Positions 27,301-34,260 of a stretch of 64,000 nt of DNA are shown here, piece after piece. The first letter of the stretch is position 1, and each line of letters opens with the position of its first letter. A model generated the notes under the pieces. The model was given only the letters and a program-made list of their open reading frames with translations. It was not told the DNA's origin and made no database searches. Position numbers and translations under genes: made by a program. The DNA is from Acheta domesticus (taxonomy: Eukaryota > Arthropoda > Insecta > Orthoptera > Gryllidae). The DNA lies in NCBI GenBank assembly GCA_031308135.1, contig JAHLJT010000631.1, forward strand, positions 192,387,549 to 192,451,548, read 5' to 3'.

Positions 27301-30300
27301 AGTATTTAAATACAGTACATAAATCGCTTTGTAATTTGTATTATACTGCAATCAGAGCAGCATCGCAAAACCAGAGTTCAAGATTTCATCGAAATTAATT
27401 TAGAATCTGTGAGTGAATGGAAAGAGAATTTTAGAGATACACGCGATAGAACACAAGCAGCGAAAGGTCATATAAACAATTCAGCCTCCTCTCAGGCACG
27501 GTTGTACCTCAGCGTACACTATTGCTCTTTCTCTAAATCTTTCAACTCGCTCTTGAGTACGTGCACGAGCAAAAGCAAGTGCGTTTCAACATTGATTATT
27601 AGAAACCAATAAGGACATTATATGAACTTACAATTGGACATTACTCGTATATTGTAAACGGAAACGAGACGAATAAACATTATCGCATAACAGTCTCTCA
27701 ATACACCTTATGGGGAAAACCCGATTGAGCCGTATGTAACTGACAGTCATGCGGGTGTTAAATAGTTGAAGTACAAGAAAAGTGCTTAGAAACAGTCATT
27801 TTTAAGTTAAGCGAAGTAATATGTCTAGAAAACAGTCTATTTTTACTCCTAAAAATATCATAAAGATAGTTAACAAGACAGACTCAATTGAGTGGACTAG
27901 TGGTGCTACAACAGCACTTACTTTCCCGCATTAGAGGAAACGGCTATATAGTACTGAAATATTGCACTTTGTGCGCTACTAACATCTTAGCTTACAACTC
28001 GCTGTTTCCATCGCAGTGTTGTCAGAACTGTGTGAATTCTACAACTGCACAAAATTTAATACAAACGTTTTGTAAACCTATATTGGAAAAAGAAGCCTGA
28101 TAACCTGGACAATATAGAAATGCATTCCATAGGGCCATGATTAGAGAAGAGTATTTTAAAACCATGCAACAAATTCTCTACTCACTACAAATGCTACAGC
28201 ATTTGGTGCGAAAACTGAATATTTTCATGCAAATATCAACATAAATTAGACAATTATAACTCCTTTTCATACAGCTCCTTCAGGTCACAACAATGTTACG
28301 TAATTCACAGAAATTCGCGAGCGCAAAGTGAATTCCATTGTTGCAGACCCTGCATTGTCGATATTCTGAGAGCTATTAATTCTTTTTACTTAATTCAAAT
28401 ATTTCAAAATAAACTATTTATAAAATATTAATGTGTAAGTGTATAACAAAAGTTCTAATGTAAGAAACGAAGAAAGAAATAATATACAAAATTGCCCATT
28501 CTAATTTACGACGCACCCAGCTGTCCGAAGCGCTGTAAATTTACAGCGGGCTATTATGTTCGTCACAAAATTATAGAAAAGCTACTCGTATTTTGAAACA
28601 ATTAAGCGTGACCTTATTTGAAGATGTGGTTTTGATCAATACATGTAATTCAGAAACAAATGTATTTTTAAAATTTTAGTTGTGAGAATACGACGAAAGC
28701 GAAGCGCAGTCAATTCCGAGCGGACTTTCGTTTGTCAGGAAATTATAGAAAAAACAACTCATATTTTCAAAAAATTCAACACGACCTTATTTGAATGGCA
28801 CAGACTTTCCCGTATTAGTTTTCTACTTTCCTGGGTCTTCGCTAGCTATTCGGAATTGCCACATACTCTTTCTTGCCAGCTACCATCTATCATCGCCAAA
28901 AGTACATTTTTTTGTCATTTTCTTAATTTTTCGGTTTCCTATTGGTAGAACAGAAACATTAATTTTAGAATATTAAAGAACACAAAAACCTAGCCGTAAA
29001 TGGCAATTTTCTTTTAAAAATTATGTGCCGTTTAAGAGAAAATGGCGTTTTAGCACTACTAAAAATGCGAAATTTGAAGCTCATTTTCACAGAAAATTTT
29101 TGAGTTTTCAAAATACTTTATTTGAAGTTATTTGAAGCACTTACACTCACAAATATAATCATCTTTACAAATTGCGGATAATGTGCATATTAAAGATGTG
29201 AGAGATCTTTCAAAAAATTTACATTTATATAATTTTTGAAAAAAACAAAAAAAACTCAAAATAAACTTCACGCTATACTAATGAGTGTAATTAGCACTAT
29301 CCGTTACAAAAGATTCAAGAAAAAAAAATGCAGCCATATACGAGAAAATGACGTTTGAGCATTTCTGAAAATGCCGAAATTTGAGCTATTTTTCACAGAA
29401 AACGGTTGTGTTTTCGAGAAACTTTACTTGACATTATTTAAAGCATATATACTCGTAAATATAATAAATTAAAAAAATCGCCGATAATGTAAATATTAAC
29501 GACGTGAGAGACAAGTAAAAAAATTTACATTTTGGTAATTTTTGAAAAAACCAACCGATAGACCAAAATGGCTTTTATGTCATTGATAGAGTACATTTAT
29601 CACTATCCCTACCAAAAGTTTAAAGAAAAAATTTGGAGCCGTTTTTGAGAAAATTTTGTTTTTGTAATTTTTTAAAATTGCACATATTGCATGCAATATT
29701 GCACGAAAACTACCAAAATTGTGAAAAACATTTACATGACCTTTATTAAAGAACTCAATATGCAGAACAAATTTTATTTGAAGAAAAAATCTCTATCTTC
29801 AATTTTGTAGTTGGAGAAAGACGCCGAAAAAAATTCAAACTTTCACAATTTTCGAAAATTCAGAGCTGTACGTGAAAATTGGACCTATGCCATGTTAAAA
29901 AGTGTATTTTCCTCTATTCATACAAGAAATTTAAAGAAAAAATTTGGAGCCGTTTTTGAGAAAATGTTGAAAATCCCCGGGGCACTTCATATAAAGTACC
30001 CCCAAATTTTAAAGAATCTTTTTCAAAATCACAAAGCTTCGACTAGAATCAGATCGACTGGGGAATATCAATTTCGAAGAAAATCGACCGAACGGTTTAG
30101 GCGCTAGCGTTGACCACAGACGGACAGACGGACGGAATGCCGTCAATCGATTTTTAAGTATAAAGAAGCAACAAATCATGGATTTTGACCACACCACGAG
30201 ATAGAGGATTTTTTTTCTTAATTTAGCAGCTGGTTTTATCCACTTATTCGTTTTTAGGGCCCGGCAATTAATTTTTTTCCGCCGAAAATTGGCCATTTTT

Positions 30301-33054
30301 TCGCGCAGCATTACATAACTTTCCCTATACTACGTATATCACTCCGTGTATACGTACGTATACGGGAAAGTAAAAACGGTGACAACACCCGCGAGATAAA
30401 ACAGGTCCACTCAGTGTAACCCCTTCTCTTACAAAATGGCCATTTTTAAGATGCGTCACATTCTTGCGCGCCGTCGAAGTACATTTAATAACCTTGCGTG
30501 AGAATATGCATGTAAAACCATTTATTTCAATCGTACGAGCTACATTCCAGGAATAGTTCCTCAAAAAAGGGGGGGTCATGTTTTTTCAATATTTTCCCAT
30601 CAATTTAATTGCCCCAAGGCCAATTTTTGCAACAGTCCTAAAACAGAACATCATGAGTCATGGAGCAGTGACCGAATCTGAATGAGACAACCTCTTCATT
30701 ACTCTTGGAACGATTCCTTCTGCGCTTCAGGGTTGCGTGTTCCTCCCATGACATCACGCCACGCGTCCCTCAGCTACGACGCCAAAAGACGGGGTTACAA
30801 GTTCAGCTGTGTAGTTACGACAAAGCGCCTTCAAAACAGGAGGCCACGGAGTGGTCGCGTTCTGAATGACACGGCTGGCGAATGGAGCGCAAACGGCAAC
30901 CCTGAAGACTACGCCCACTCACTGCAAGATCACCATCATTTTGCATCAATCATCAACATCATCGGCGCGACTCGACAAGAGTTGGGGGCCTACGGAGTGT
31001 GTTTACTTCTGCTAGTACAAGGGGAGCTTATCGGATTGGTGTGGAGTCAGGCCCATTATAGGACTGGTGTGGATAAGGGCCCATTTAAAAATTACTTTCT
31101 CTTTTAGTGGGAAGTTCTAGCAGTTCTAGAACAATAATGAATGCGAATGAGAGGGAAAAGTTGAAGAAACATTTAATGGCTGTTAATTTATTGAAATTAC
31201 GCTAAAAAACTGTTGTTTAATTTATTAAAAATATATTATCTTATTTTTTCATTTGAAATATTGTATTAATGAATAACACGTCAAACAATTTTAAGGCATT
31301 AATTGTTATATAACTCAGGAGGCTTGTAATGTTTATCTGAGCGGGTGTGCTGCAAATATTAAACTTTTTACAAAGGTGTTGAGAAGAGAGGGTAGAAACA
31401 GGTAAATTATGTGAACCTCAGCTGAGTGCGCTCTGCACCAGACCTATCCTTCAAATGAAAATGGTCCAAGATCACCAGGGAAACGAACTTGAACCTCTAG
31501 ATGTGAACCTCGAGATTGTAGACTAAACGCACTACAGGATGCACAAGAAATGAATTTTATAGCGTACCTGGGCATTTAATTTATGAGACACCGGACACAT
31601 GAAACATCACAGCTTAGTTTGTATACTTCATGTATACCGTCGCACCAACAAATCAAGTTGGCAAATTGCTTAAACAAACAAAATTAATACGGAATGCAAT
31701 TCTCTATTAATCTAAACAAATAATTTCAATTGTTTTCGCAGGCTCTTTAATTTTCGTAATCAACAATGGTTGTTGTAAGTTAGAATAAGCGATTTTGCTT
31801 ATCAATTTATTCAGAATTTTACGATTTTGCTTCCAAATTTACGCGAGTTTTCACACGTATGATACTCAAAATACTATTCAAATAAGAACACATTGCGAAA
31901 GTAACAAACGAGAAAAAACTTTGTCAAACCTGAATCAATAATAAATATCTTCAAAACGCCCAACTGCTTTACTACATACACGTTCGCTCTCACAAAATTG
32001 ATCTCTGAATTAGATTCATCCTTTTTTCATTTATTTCTATAGTAATCAAAGTATCTGACTGACGTTATTACAGAAGACTAAAATTACTGACGCTCCGGAA
32101 CCATGTTTTCTCTCCAGTGACACTAACTCGCAGTATATTTTGAATAGTTTCTGCTGCATTCTCAACGACCATTCGACAGAAGTATTGTCAAAATCTAACA
32201 GCTATGATAAAAAATAAACCTTTTAAGTTATTTTAAAATAAACATTGCTCATAACGCAGGAAAAAAATTCTGGAAGATTTGGACCGGTCTGATCGGGAAG
32301 AATGGTAATGGAAGAATTATAAGCCTAAATAATGATAATAGCGTAAGATTTAAAACAAACAATTTAAGGAAATTTATCTCCCATCCGCATGTTTGGGCAA
32401 CTCTTTCCGCGTCTGTAAAACTTCTTGCACAATTTCTAAGTAATACAATTCGATTTAGTTAGCTTTCTATCAAACTATAAATGGTAATAAATCAATTAAA
32501 CTGAATGCACCTATACATTAAATATAAAACTGCATCTTATTATAAAAGTAATAACTGTCTAATTACAACGGAATAAATCATGGGCGACCAGAAAGAAGGG
32601 AGCAGCTGGGGCAACTTGCCCTAGGGCCCGACTTAATTGAGTCCCCGAAAATTTGTTCATTCAAAAATAAAAAAAATGTATTCATTTCTAATCCAAATTT
32701 AACGCTACAAGTTGCTTCTGATGCTTGGAGAAATGAATTCTGTTTAGGATTGTGGCAGGAGATACTTTTTGTTTTAAATACGGGCCCCCGTGGATCAACT
32801 GCCCCAGCCCCTTATTTTCTCTGGACGCCCCTGGAATAAATGCAATTGGAGTACTCACCGATCAAGATGGCTCCCGCGATCTCGAAGATGGTGGCGAGGA
32901 TGCAGGCCTGGCGCACGGTGAGCACGCGGCTGCCGACGGAGGTGCCGAAGGAGTTGGCGACGTCGTTGGCGCCGATGCCGAACGCCAAGACGAACGCGAT
33001 GATGAAGCCGACGACGACGATCCAAAGGATCTCCGGGCTGAACGGAGGGAGCAT
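1..33054 (-). CDS. SLC20A: Sodium-dependent phosphate transporter, PiT/SLC20 family (5' part of the gene)
   Basis: This gene encodes a plasma-membrane Na+/inorganic phosphate symporter (SLC20/PiT family; Drosophila NaPi-III is the fly member). Seven minus-strand coding exons join in frame into 357 codons plus one base: 33054-32859, 13960-13862, 12466-12323, 10698-10516, 8111-7992, 1329-1118 and 812-695. Introns 1-5 interrupt after codon position 1, intron 6 falls between codons and intron 7 is again phase 1. Family hallmarks are the [15 protein letters not shown] motif (residues 28-42), [13 protein letters not shown] with the conserved Glu at residue 58, the [18 protein letters not shown] segment (114 onward) and the [12 protein letters not shown] segment (147 onward). 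Hydrophobic membrane segments alternate through about residue 245, and a Ser/Thr/Pro/Asn-rich loop follows. The second PiT domain, with its FGSFAHGGNDVSNAIGPL-type motif, is absent from the window, so the gene continues beyond position 1. The start was chosen at the first in-frame ATG with an insect-like CAAC context. The 5' UTR and promoter are not resolved. Confidence 0.93.
695..812 (-). CDS. SLC20A: PiT transporter coding exon 7 (central loop, residues 319-357)
   Basis: This 118-nt exon encodes [20 protein letters not shown] followed by [19 protein letters not shown], a low-complexity Thr/Pro/Asn/Ala loop segment. The acceptor is TTATCATTATAG (AG at 814-813) and the donor GTAAGT (694-689). 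Phase 0 entry fits exon 6 and phase 1 exit continues to an exon outside the window. Intron 6 is only 305 bp, against kilobases for the others. It has no recognisable motif. The call rests on splice signals, a frame without stops and its position between exon 6 and the missing C-terminal half. Confidence 0.72.
1118..1329 (-). CDS. SLC20A: PiT transporter coding exon 6 (central loop, residues 248-318)
   Basis: This 212-nt exon encodes the start of the hydrophilic loop, [20 protein letters not shown] onward to [12 protein letters not shown]. It is rich in Ser, Pro, Thr and Asn, as expected for the poorly conserved cytoplasmic loop between the two PiT domains. The acceptor used here (TTTTCCTTGGCAG, AG at 1331-1330) fits the phase-1 end of exon 5 exactly. 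The donor is GTGAGA (1117-1112) and the exon leaves in phase 0. The same frame stays open upstream to an ATG at 1381 and includes the peptide [13 protein letters not shown], so a longer exon starting at 1384 or 1390 is possible if a phase-changing microexon is spliced in. The loop is variable between species, so assignment rests on phase, splice sites and strand rather than on strong similarity. Confidence 0.75.
1330..7991. other. PiT intron 5, mostly unremarkable AT-rich sequence
   Basis: This 6.7-kb intron lies between exons 5 and 6. Apart from the candidate small exon near 7.05 kb, no exon, RNA gene or recognisable transposon was found. The 95-codon minus-strand frame at 1789-2076 and the short ones at 3395-3648 have no recognisable domain, repeat or splice support. 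Short AT microsatellite-like runs occur, for example ATAATTATAATAATTATAAT near 7438. Confidence 0.6.
7027..7088 (-). other. Candidate alternative small exon in PiT intron 5 (7072-7088 or 7027-7088)
   Basis: A very strong acceptor (pyrimidine run ending GCTTTTTTAG, AG at 7090-7089) is followed by two usable donors. CAG|GTAATG at 7072/7071 gives a 17-nt microexon, and GGG|GTAAGT at 7027/7026 gives a 62-nt exon. Entered in phase 1 from exon 5, both read without a stop (GLKAKQ, or [21 protein letters not shown]) and leave in phase 0. Leaving in phase 0 would require exon 6 to start at 1384 or 1390 in the longer open frame. There is no protein similarity to support it. It could be chance or an isoform-specific loop insert. 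Confidence 0.3.
7992..8111 (-). CDS. SLC20A: PiT transporter coding exon 5 (residues 208-247)
   Basis: This 120-nt exon encodes [35 protein letters not shown] and RRKIL. It is the last helix of the N-terminal PiT half and ends in the positively charged RRKI sequence that marks the entry into the cytoplasmic central loop in this family. The acceptor is CGTCCTTAG (AG at 8113-8112) and the donor GTGAGT (7991-7986). It leaves in phase 1 (G). The downstream intron of 6.7 kb may contain one more small exon (see 7027-7088). Confidence 0.93.
8112..10515. other. PiT intron 4
   Basis: A 2.4-kb AT-rich intron bounded by the exon 5 acceptor and the exon 4 donor. I see no exon, RNA gene or obvious repeat in it. 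Confidence 0.6.
10516..10698 (-). CDS. SLC20A: PiT transporter coding exon 4 (residues 147-207)
   Basis: This 183-nt exon encodes [20 protein letters not shown] followed by [41 protein letters not shown]. It matches the PiT helices on either side of the short cytoplasmic connector, with the conserved GLRALP and INVFS elements. The acceptor is GTGCTTAG (AG at 10700-10699) and the donor GTGAGT (10515-10510). Phase is 1 on both sides. The first codon is split with exon 3 (G + TG, Val) and restores the family motif IVASWF, which confirms the splice. Confidence 0.95.
10699..12322. other. PiT intron 3
   Basis: A 1.6-kb AT-rich intron between exons 3 and 4. Short open frames on both strands (for example 11578-11766 and 11841-12041) have no recognisable domains or splice context. 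Nothing else was seen. Confidence 0.6.
12323..12466 (-). CDS. SLC20A: PiT transporter coding exon 3 (residues 99-146)
   Basis: This 144-nt exon encodes [20 protein letters not shown] and continues [27 protein letters not shown]. The PISGTH motif (114-119) is a PiT signature in the re-entrant/transport core. The acceptor has a clear pyrimidine run (TTTTTTCCTCAG) and the donor is GTAAGT (12322-12317). Both ends are phase 1. The same reading frame continues as an ORF beyond the acceptor, but that part has no family similarity and lies in the intron. Confidence 0.95.
12467..13861. other. PiT intron 2
   Basis: A 1.4-kb intron. A moderately GC-rich patch at 12960-13190 is open on both strands over about 90-110 codons but shows no recognised protein or repeat, so it is not called as a gene. 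Confidence 0.6.
13862..13960 (-). CDS. SLC20A: PiT transporter coding exon 2 (residues 67-98)
   Basis: This 99-nt exon reads [20 protein letters not shown] and then [12 protein letters not shown]. That is the canonical PiT segment after helix 2, equivalent to the vertebrate VSETIRKGIIDVNLYNE region. The acceptor is TTCGCAG immediately upstream (AG at 13962-13961) and the donor is GTGAGT (13861-13856). It enters and leaves in phase 1, which agrees with exons 1 and 3. It is separated from exon 1 by the 18.9-kb intron. Confidence 0.95.
14251..14306 (+). repeat. (AAT)n microsatellite
   Basis: About 18-19 uninterrupted AAT triplets in intron 1, bounded by CCGGCAT on the left and CGTGG on the right. 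It is pure, so probably recent and length-variable. No function is implied. Confidence 0.97.
14769..15066. mobile_element. Non-autonomous inverted-repeat element (MITE-like)
   Basis: Two diverged inverted arms flank a short centre. The left arm (14769 to about 14915) contains GTATAGAAAGGTCGAAAATG, AACTTTTTGG and GATTTATAGGCAAC. The right arm (about 14960-15066), read on the opposite strand, contains GTATAGAAGAGTCGAAAATA, AACTTTTTGC and GATTTATAGGCAAC in the same order. There is no ORF. The size and the long terminal inverted repeats fit a MITE or foldback element. The superfamily is unknown and no clear target-site duplication was seen. Confidence 0.65.
17060..17352. repeat. Rearranged inverted-repeat remnant
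   Basis: Two short blocks each occur in both orientations. GGTTAAGCACTA (near 17074) is mirrored by AGTGCTTAACCC (near 17290). AATTCTGTGGTCACG plus GGTGAAAGTTCTT (17101-17130) is mirrored at 17322-17350. The blocks keep the same left-to-right order instead of the reversed order of a simple hairpin, so this looks like a rearranged or nested transposon remnant. Confidence 0.4.
18130..18520. other. CpG-rich islet with a (CGA)n tract
   Basis: A GC- and CpG-rich patch in AT-rich intron sequence, with a run of about 11 CGA/GAC triplets at 18359-18392 followed by interrupted copies to about 18410. Three frames are open through it only because of composition; a poly-Asp or poly-Arg run betrays the microsatellite. 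There are no splice-flanked exon signals. Confidence 0.7.
19730..19975 (+). mobile_element. Probable tRNA-derived SINE (family C)
   Basis: A B-box-like AGGGTTCGACGTCC near 19792 is followed by a pyrimidine-rich body (CTTTCCCAATTCCCC, CATCTTCATTTATCATAATC) and a tail CTTGTGTCGGGAATAAAAGG. This layout is common in insect SINEs. It is a single copy in the window, so the ends are approximate. The open frames across it on both strands are not treated as genes. Confidence 0.45.
20440..21780. other. Purine-biased tract around the minisatellite
   Basis: Over about 1.3 kb the plus strand is strikingly rich in A and G and poor in pyrimidines on both sides of the 16-bp minisatellite, moving from GA-rich through GC-rich and back to A-rich. 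Stop codons are correspondingly rare on the minus strand. No gene is supported. Such asymmetry is typical of expanded simple-sequence DNA and could favour triplex or R-loop structures. Confidence 0.6.
20982..21266 (+). repeat. G-rich minisatellite, 16-bp unit
   Basis: The array begins with 4/8-bp periodic GCGAGCGG and ACGGGCGG blocks, then becomes about 13 regular 16-bp units of the form GCGGGCGAACxxGAGR. Variants come in patches: two ACCAGAGG, three ACCTGAGG, then about eight ACGAGAGA or ACGAGAGG. Because 16 is not a multiple of 3, every frame of the minus strand reads the same permuted Ser/Arg/Pro/Leu peptide. This explains the long stop-free frames here (up to 370 codons); they are not genes. 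Confidence 0.95.
23377..23690 (+). repeat. Tandem array of about 120-bp GC-rich units
   Basis: Three units are marked by GCTGGCAGGGGC (near 23381 and 23506) and GGCGGCTGGCACG (near 23621), each followed by CACGGCACGGCCG-like, GTGGGG-rich, CCAGCGGCCRTGCGAGGAG and GTAGCGGAGA segments. Spacings are about 125 and 119 bp. A further diverged unit (CGAAGAGGTAGCAGAGGAG, AGCGGAGAGCACG) appears at 24235-24280, beyond an intervening SINE. The open frames here come from the repeat. Confidence 0.75.
23775..24212 (-). mobile_element. Long tRNA-derived SINE, family B, copy 1
   Basis: The minus-strand head at about 24212-24125 contains an A-box-like GCAGCTTAGCGCATCAACTG and a B box GGTTCGAGTCCC. It is followed by a body shared with copies at 49.6-50.1, 52.8-53.2 and 58.5-58.7 kb: GACACTAGCTTC (copy 2 has GACACCAGCTACG), then a segment whose plus strand reads GAGGATAGGACAAGGAAG, and a distal part containing GATTTCCCC on the plus strand. 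At about 440 bp it is long for a SINE. It interrupts the 120-bp tandem array. Exact ends are uncertain and no clean target duplication was identified. Confidence 0.75.
24220..24740. other. C-poor, G-rich degenerate sequence
   Basis: The plus strand is poor in C and rich in G, A and T (for example GTGTGGGGTATGGGACGTGG). It starts with a diverged unit of the 120-bp array and decays into irregular GGTGGAG and GGTGTGG motifs. Frames of about 100-116 codons on the minus strand come from composition only. No gene is supported. Confidence 0.5.
25320..25620. other. CpG-rich islet in intron 1
   Basis: A GC-rich patch with GGCGGGGCCTGCGGGGGCGG and a short AAGGCAAGGCAAAGCAAGGC simple repeat near 25520. 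It is open in most frames for 80-140 codons with no recognisable protein. It could be an unlinked CpG-rich regulatory islet or decayed repeat. Confidence 0.5.
28531..28800 (+). repeat. Direct duplication with 173-bp offset, plus an 18-bp palindrome
   Basis: A block of about 65 bp at 28558-28622 (AAATTATAGAAAAGCTACTC ... CGTGACCTTATTTGAA) recurs diverged at 28731-28795 (AAATTATAGAAAAAACAACT ... CACGACCTTATTTGAA). Just upstream, CGCTGTAAATTTACAGCG at 28531-28548 is a perfect palindrome. The arrangement suggests the 5' end of the repetitive block that continues to about 30.2 kb. Confidence 0.6.
29036..29957 (+). repeat. Diverged tandem repeat, period about 305 bp
   Basis: GAGAAAAT starts units at 29036, 29342, 29647 and 29958, giving periods of 306, 305 and 311 bp. 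Units 1 and 2 share CATTTCTGAAAATGC-like, CACAGAAAA, GATAATGT-ATATTAA and GACGTGAGAGA-like blocks in the same order. Units 2 and 3 end in TTTAAAGAAAAAATTTGGAG followed by CCGTTTTTGAG. Unit 3 is strongly altered inside. After unit 3 the sequence continues with a different tail containing CGAACGGTTTAGGCGCTAGC and a GACGGACAGACGGACGG run (to about 30140). No coding capacity was recognised. It is possibly part of a larger transposon. Confidence 0.7.
30318..30372. repeat. Imperfect hairpin containing a perfect 16-bp palindrome
   Basis: GTATACGTACGTATAC at 30348-30363 is a perfect palindrome. It extends into a longer hairpin because ACTTTCCCTATAC (30318-30330) is complementary to the GTATACGGGAAAGT region ending near 30372. 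It lies at the right margin of the repetitive block and might mark an element terminus. Confidence 0.5.
32579..32833. mobile_element. hAT-type MITE with 8-bp target duplication
   Basis: This 255-bp element has terminal inverted repeats CATGGGCGACCAGAAAG (left) and CAGGGGCGTCCAGAGAA (right, read on the opposite strand). They continue inside with AGCTGGGGCAACTTG matched by GGCTGGGGCAGTTG. It is flanked by perfect 8-bp direct repeats GAATAAAT at 32571-32578 and 32834-32841, the hallmark of hAT-superfamily insertion. There is no transposase, so it was mobilised in trans. The right target duplication ends 17 bp inside PiT intron 1, close to the exon 1 donor at 32858. Confidence 0.9.
32859..33054 (-). 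CDS. SLC20A: PiT transporter coding exon 1 (start codon, residues 1-66)
   Basis: This exon begins [11 protein letters not shown] and carries the first membrane helix, the phosphate/sodium-site motif [15 protein letters not shown] (residues 28-42) and the [19 protein letters not shown] stretch. It ends after the first base of a Gly codon, followed by a consensus donor (GTGAGT, 32858-32853). The ATG at 33054 is preceded by GTCAAC, a typical insect start context, and the peptide start matches the usual length of insect PiT proteins, which begin 8-9 residues before the first helix. An upstream in-frame extension has no family support. The 5' UTR may continue upstream or be spliced; a weak acceptor-like CAG lies near 33097. 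Confidence 0.95.
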
Positions 33055-33499
33055 GTTGACGGGATGCGGTAGAAACGACGCAAAAACAAGAGACTCCTGC
33101 TGATCTTCTACCCCAAAGTTCGCTCACGCCCTCTCAACAAGCGAGAGTCTTGGCCACGTTAAGTGAAGTCGTGTTCCTTAAAGTACTTGCCGAATTGTTA
33201 ATCAAGAATTAAATACTTAGGCCTCGACGTTACTTCCCCCGTAAAAAAATTGTTCTCAAAATAAATTCTTCGCTAAGTCTTATCAATCTGACGATCTTTA
33301 CGAGTGTCCCTATGCCTTTCCTCTCGATATAAAAATATATAAAATATATAAATAAATAAGTGCGATTTAAGTATTCTTTCAGGTTCTCTCGAGTAACCCT
33401 ATAACAGCCACAAATATCAAACTCTCACCCGCCTAACTCACGCTTTCTCACGAACAAAACTAAACGTTATATCCTTTCTTCGTTCTGTATCCCTTCTTT

Positions 33500-34260
33500 G
33501 TTACAGGAAGGTCGACGCCGACAAACGAAGGGCTTCCACGCCAACAAACAAGGGATTCGAGAACTTGAATGGCGGCGGCTGCGCGTGTGTGTGGTGAGTG
33601 GCGACGACGGTGGCGCTACGCGCACATGGCGGCGTCGGCAGCAGTTGCAGGGACTGGAACTCCGGTGGCGCACGCTGGTGCAGCGGCGGCAGCGACGACG
33701 ACGGCGACCGCGACGACGGCAGCGGCGACGACGACGACGAAGGCGACGACGATCGCGGCTGCGGCGAGTGGGCCGGGCCTGCGGGCAGAACGACAGGGGG
33801 CCGTGCCAACAGCGGAGCGCGAGCGGTCCGTGCGACCGCCGGTGGAGATCTGCGGGGACCGTGGCGCGCCGGCGACGACGACGGCGGTGGCGCGGTGGGG
33901 TCTTGGCGCTGGGCCGTCGCCGCCGCCGCCGACGCGCTGGCGGCGGAGGAGGAGGAGGAGGAGGAGACGGCTGTGGAGGTGGAAGAGGTGGGGTCACGTG
34001 GGAGGTGCGCGGCCGCCGCGGGGAAGCACCGCCACCCGGAGAAAGGTGCGTCGCGCGCGTCATGAGGCAGGATGGGAAGGTCGACGGGACGGGGGGGGGG
34101 GCTGAGGGGGGTGCGCACGCGGAGCGGGTTAGCCGCGACCGGTGGAGCGAGCGGACGTCACCGGCGCTGCTCGCGGTTTCCCCGTGCGTTATGTCAGAAT
34201 CGCACGCCGAATGCCCGAGCCCAATGGGCCGAACACGCAATCGGCGAAGCCTTTGCCAAG
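33500..34260. promoter_or_regulatory. CpG-rich island upstream of the PiT start codon; candidate promoter region
   Basis: About 450-1200 bp upstream of the PiT ATG, this is the most CpG-dense block near the gene and is rich in GACGACGACG and GGCGGC triplets. Two ATGGCGGC motifs (near 33570 and 33625), resembling YY1/Pho-type sites common at insect and vertebrate TATA-less promoters, lie close together. A plus-strand ATG at 33569 is followed by eight codons and a good donor (TGTGGTGAGTGG), so a divergent first exon is conceivable. Long open frames on both strands (205-281 codons) are simple-triplet artefacts. No TATA box was assigned. Confidence 0.4.

Larger units (their letters stand above)
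13961..32858. other. PiT intron 1 (18.9 kb), repeat-rich
   Basis: This intron separates the start-codon exon from exon 2. It holds several independent repeats listed separately: an (AAT)n tract, a MITE, SINE-like copies, a G-rich minisatellite, a 120-bp tandem array, a 305-bp tandem repeat and a hAT MITE. No internal exon was recognised. Stretches without an entry of their own (for example 15.1-17.0, 18.6-19.6, 21.8-23.1, 25.7-28.4 and 30.4-32.5 kb) are AT-rich with no supportable feature. Confidence 0.75.

Noticed and set aside
30682..31107. 141-codon plus-strand frame in intron 1
   Set aside because: Cys-, Arg- and His-containing but matches no family I know. It lies in repeat-flanked intron sequence and lacks supporting signals; kept as an unsupported ORF.
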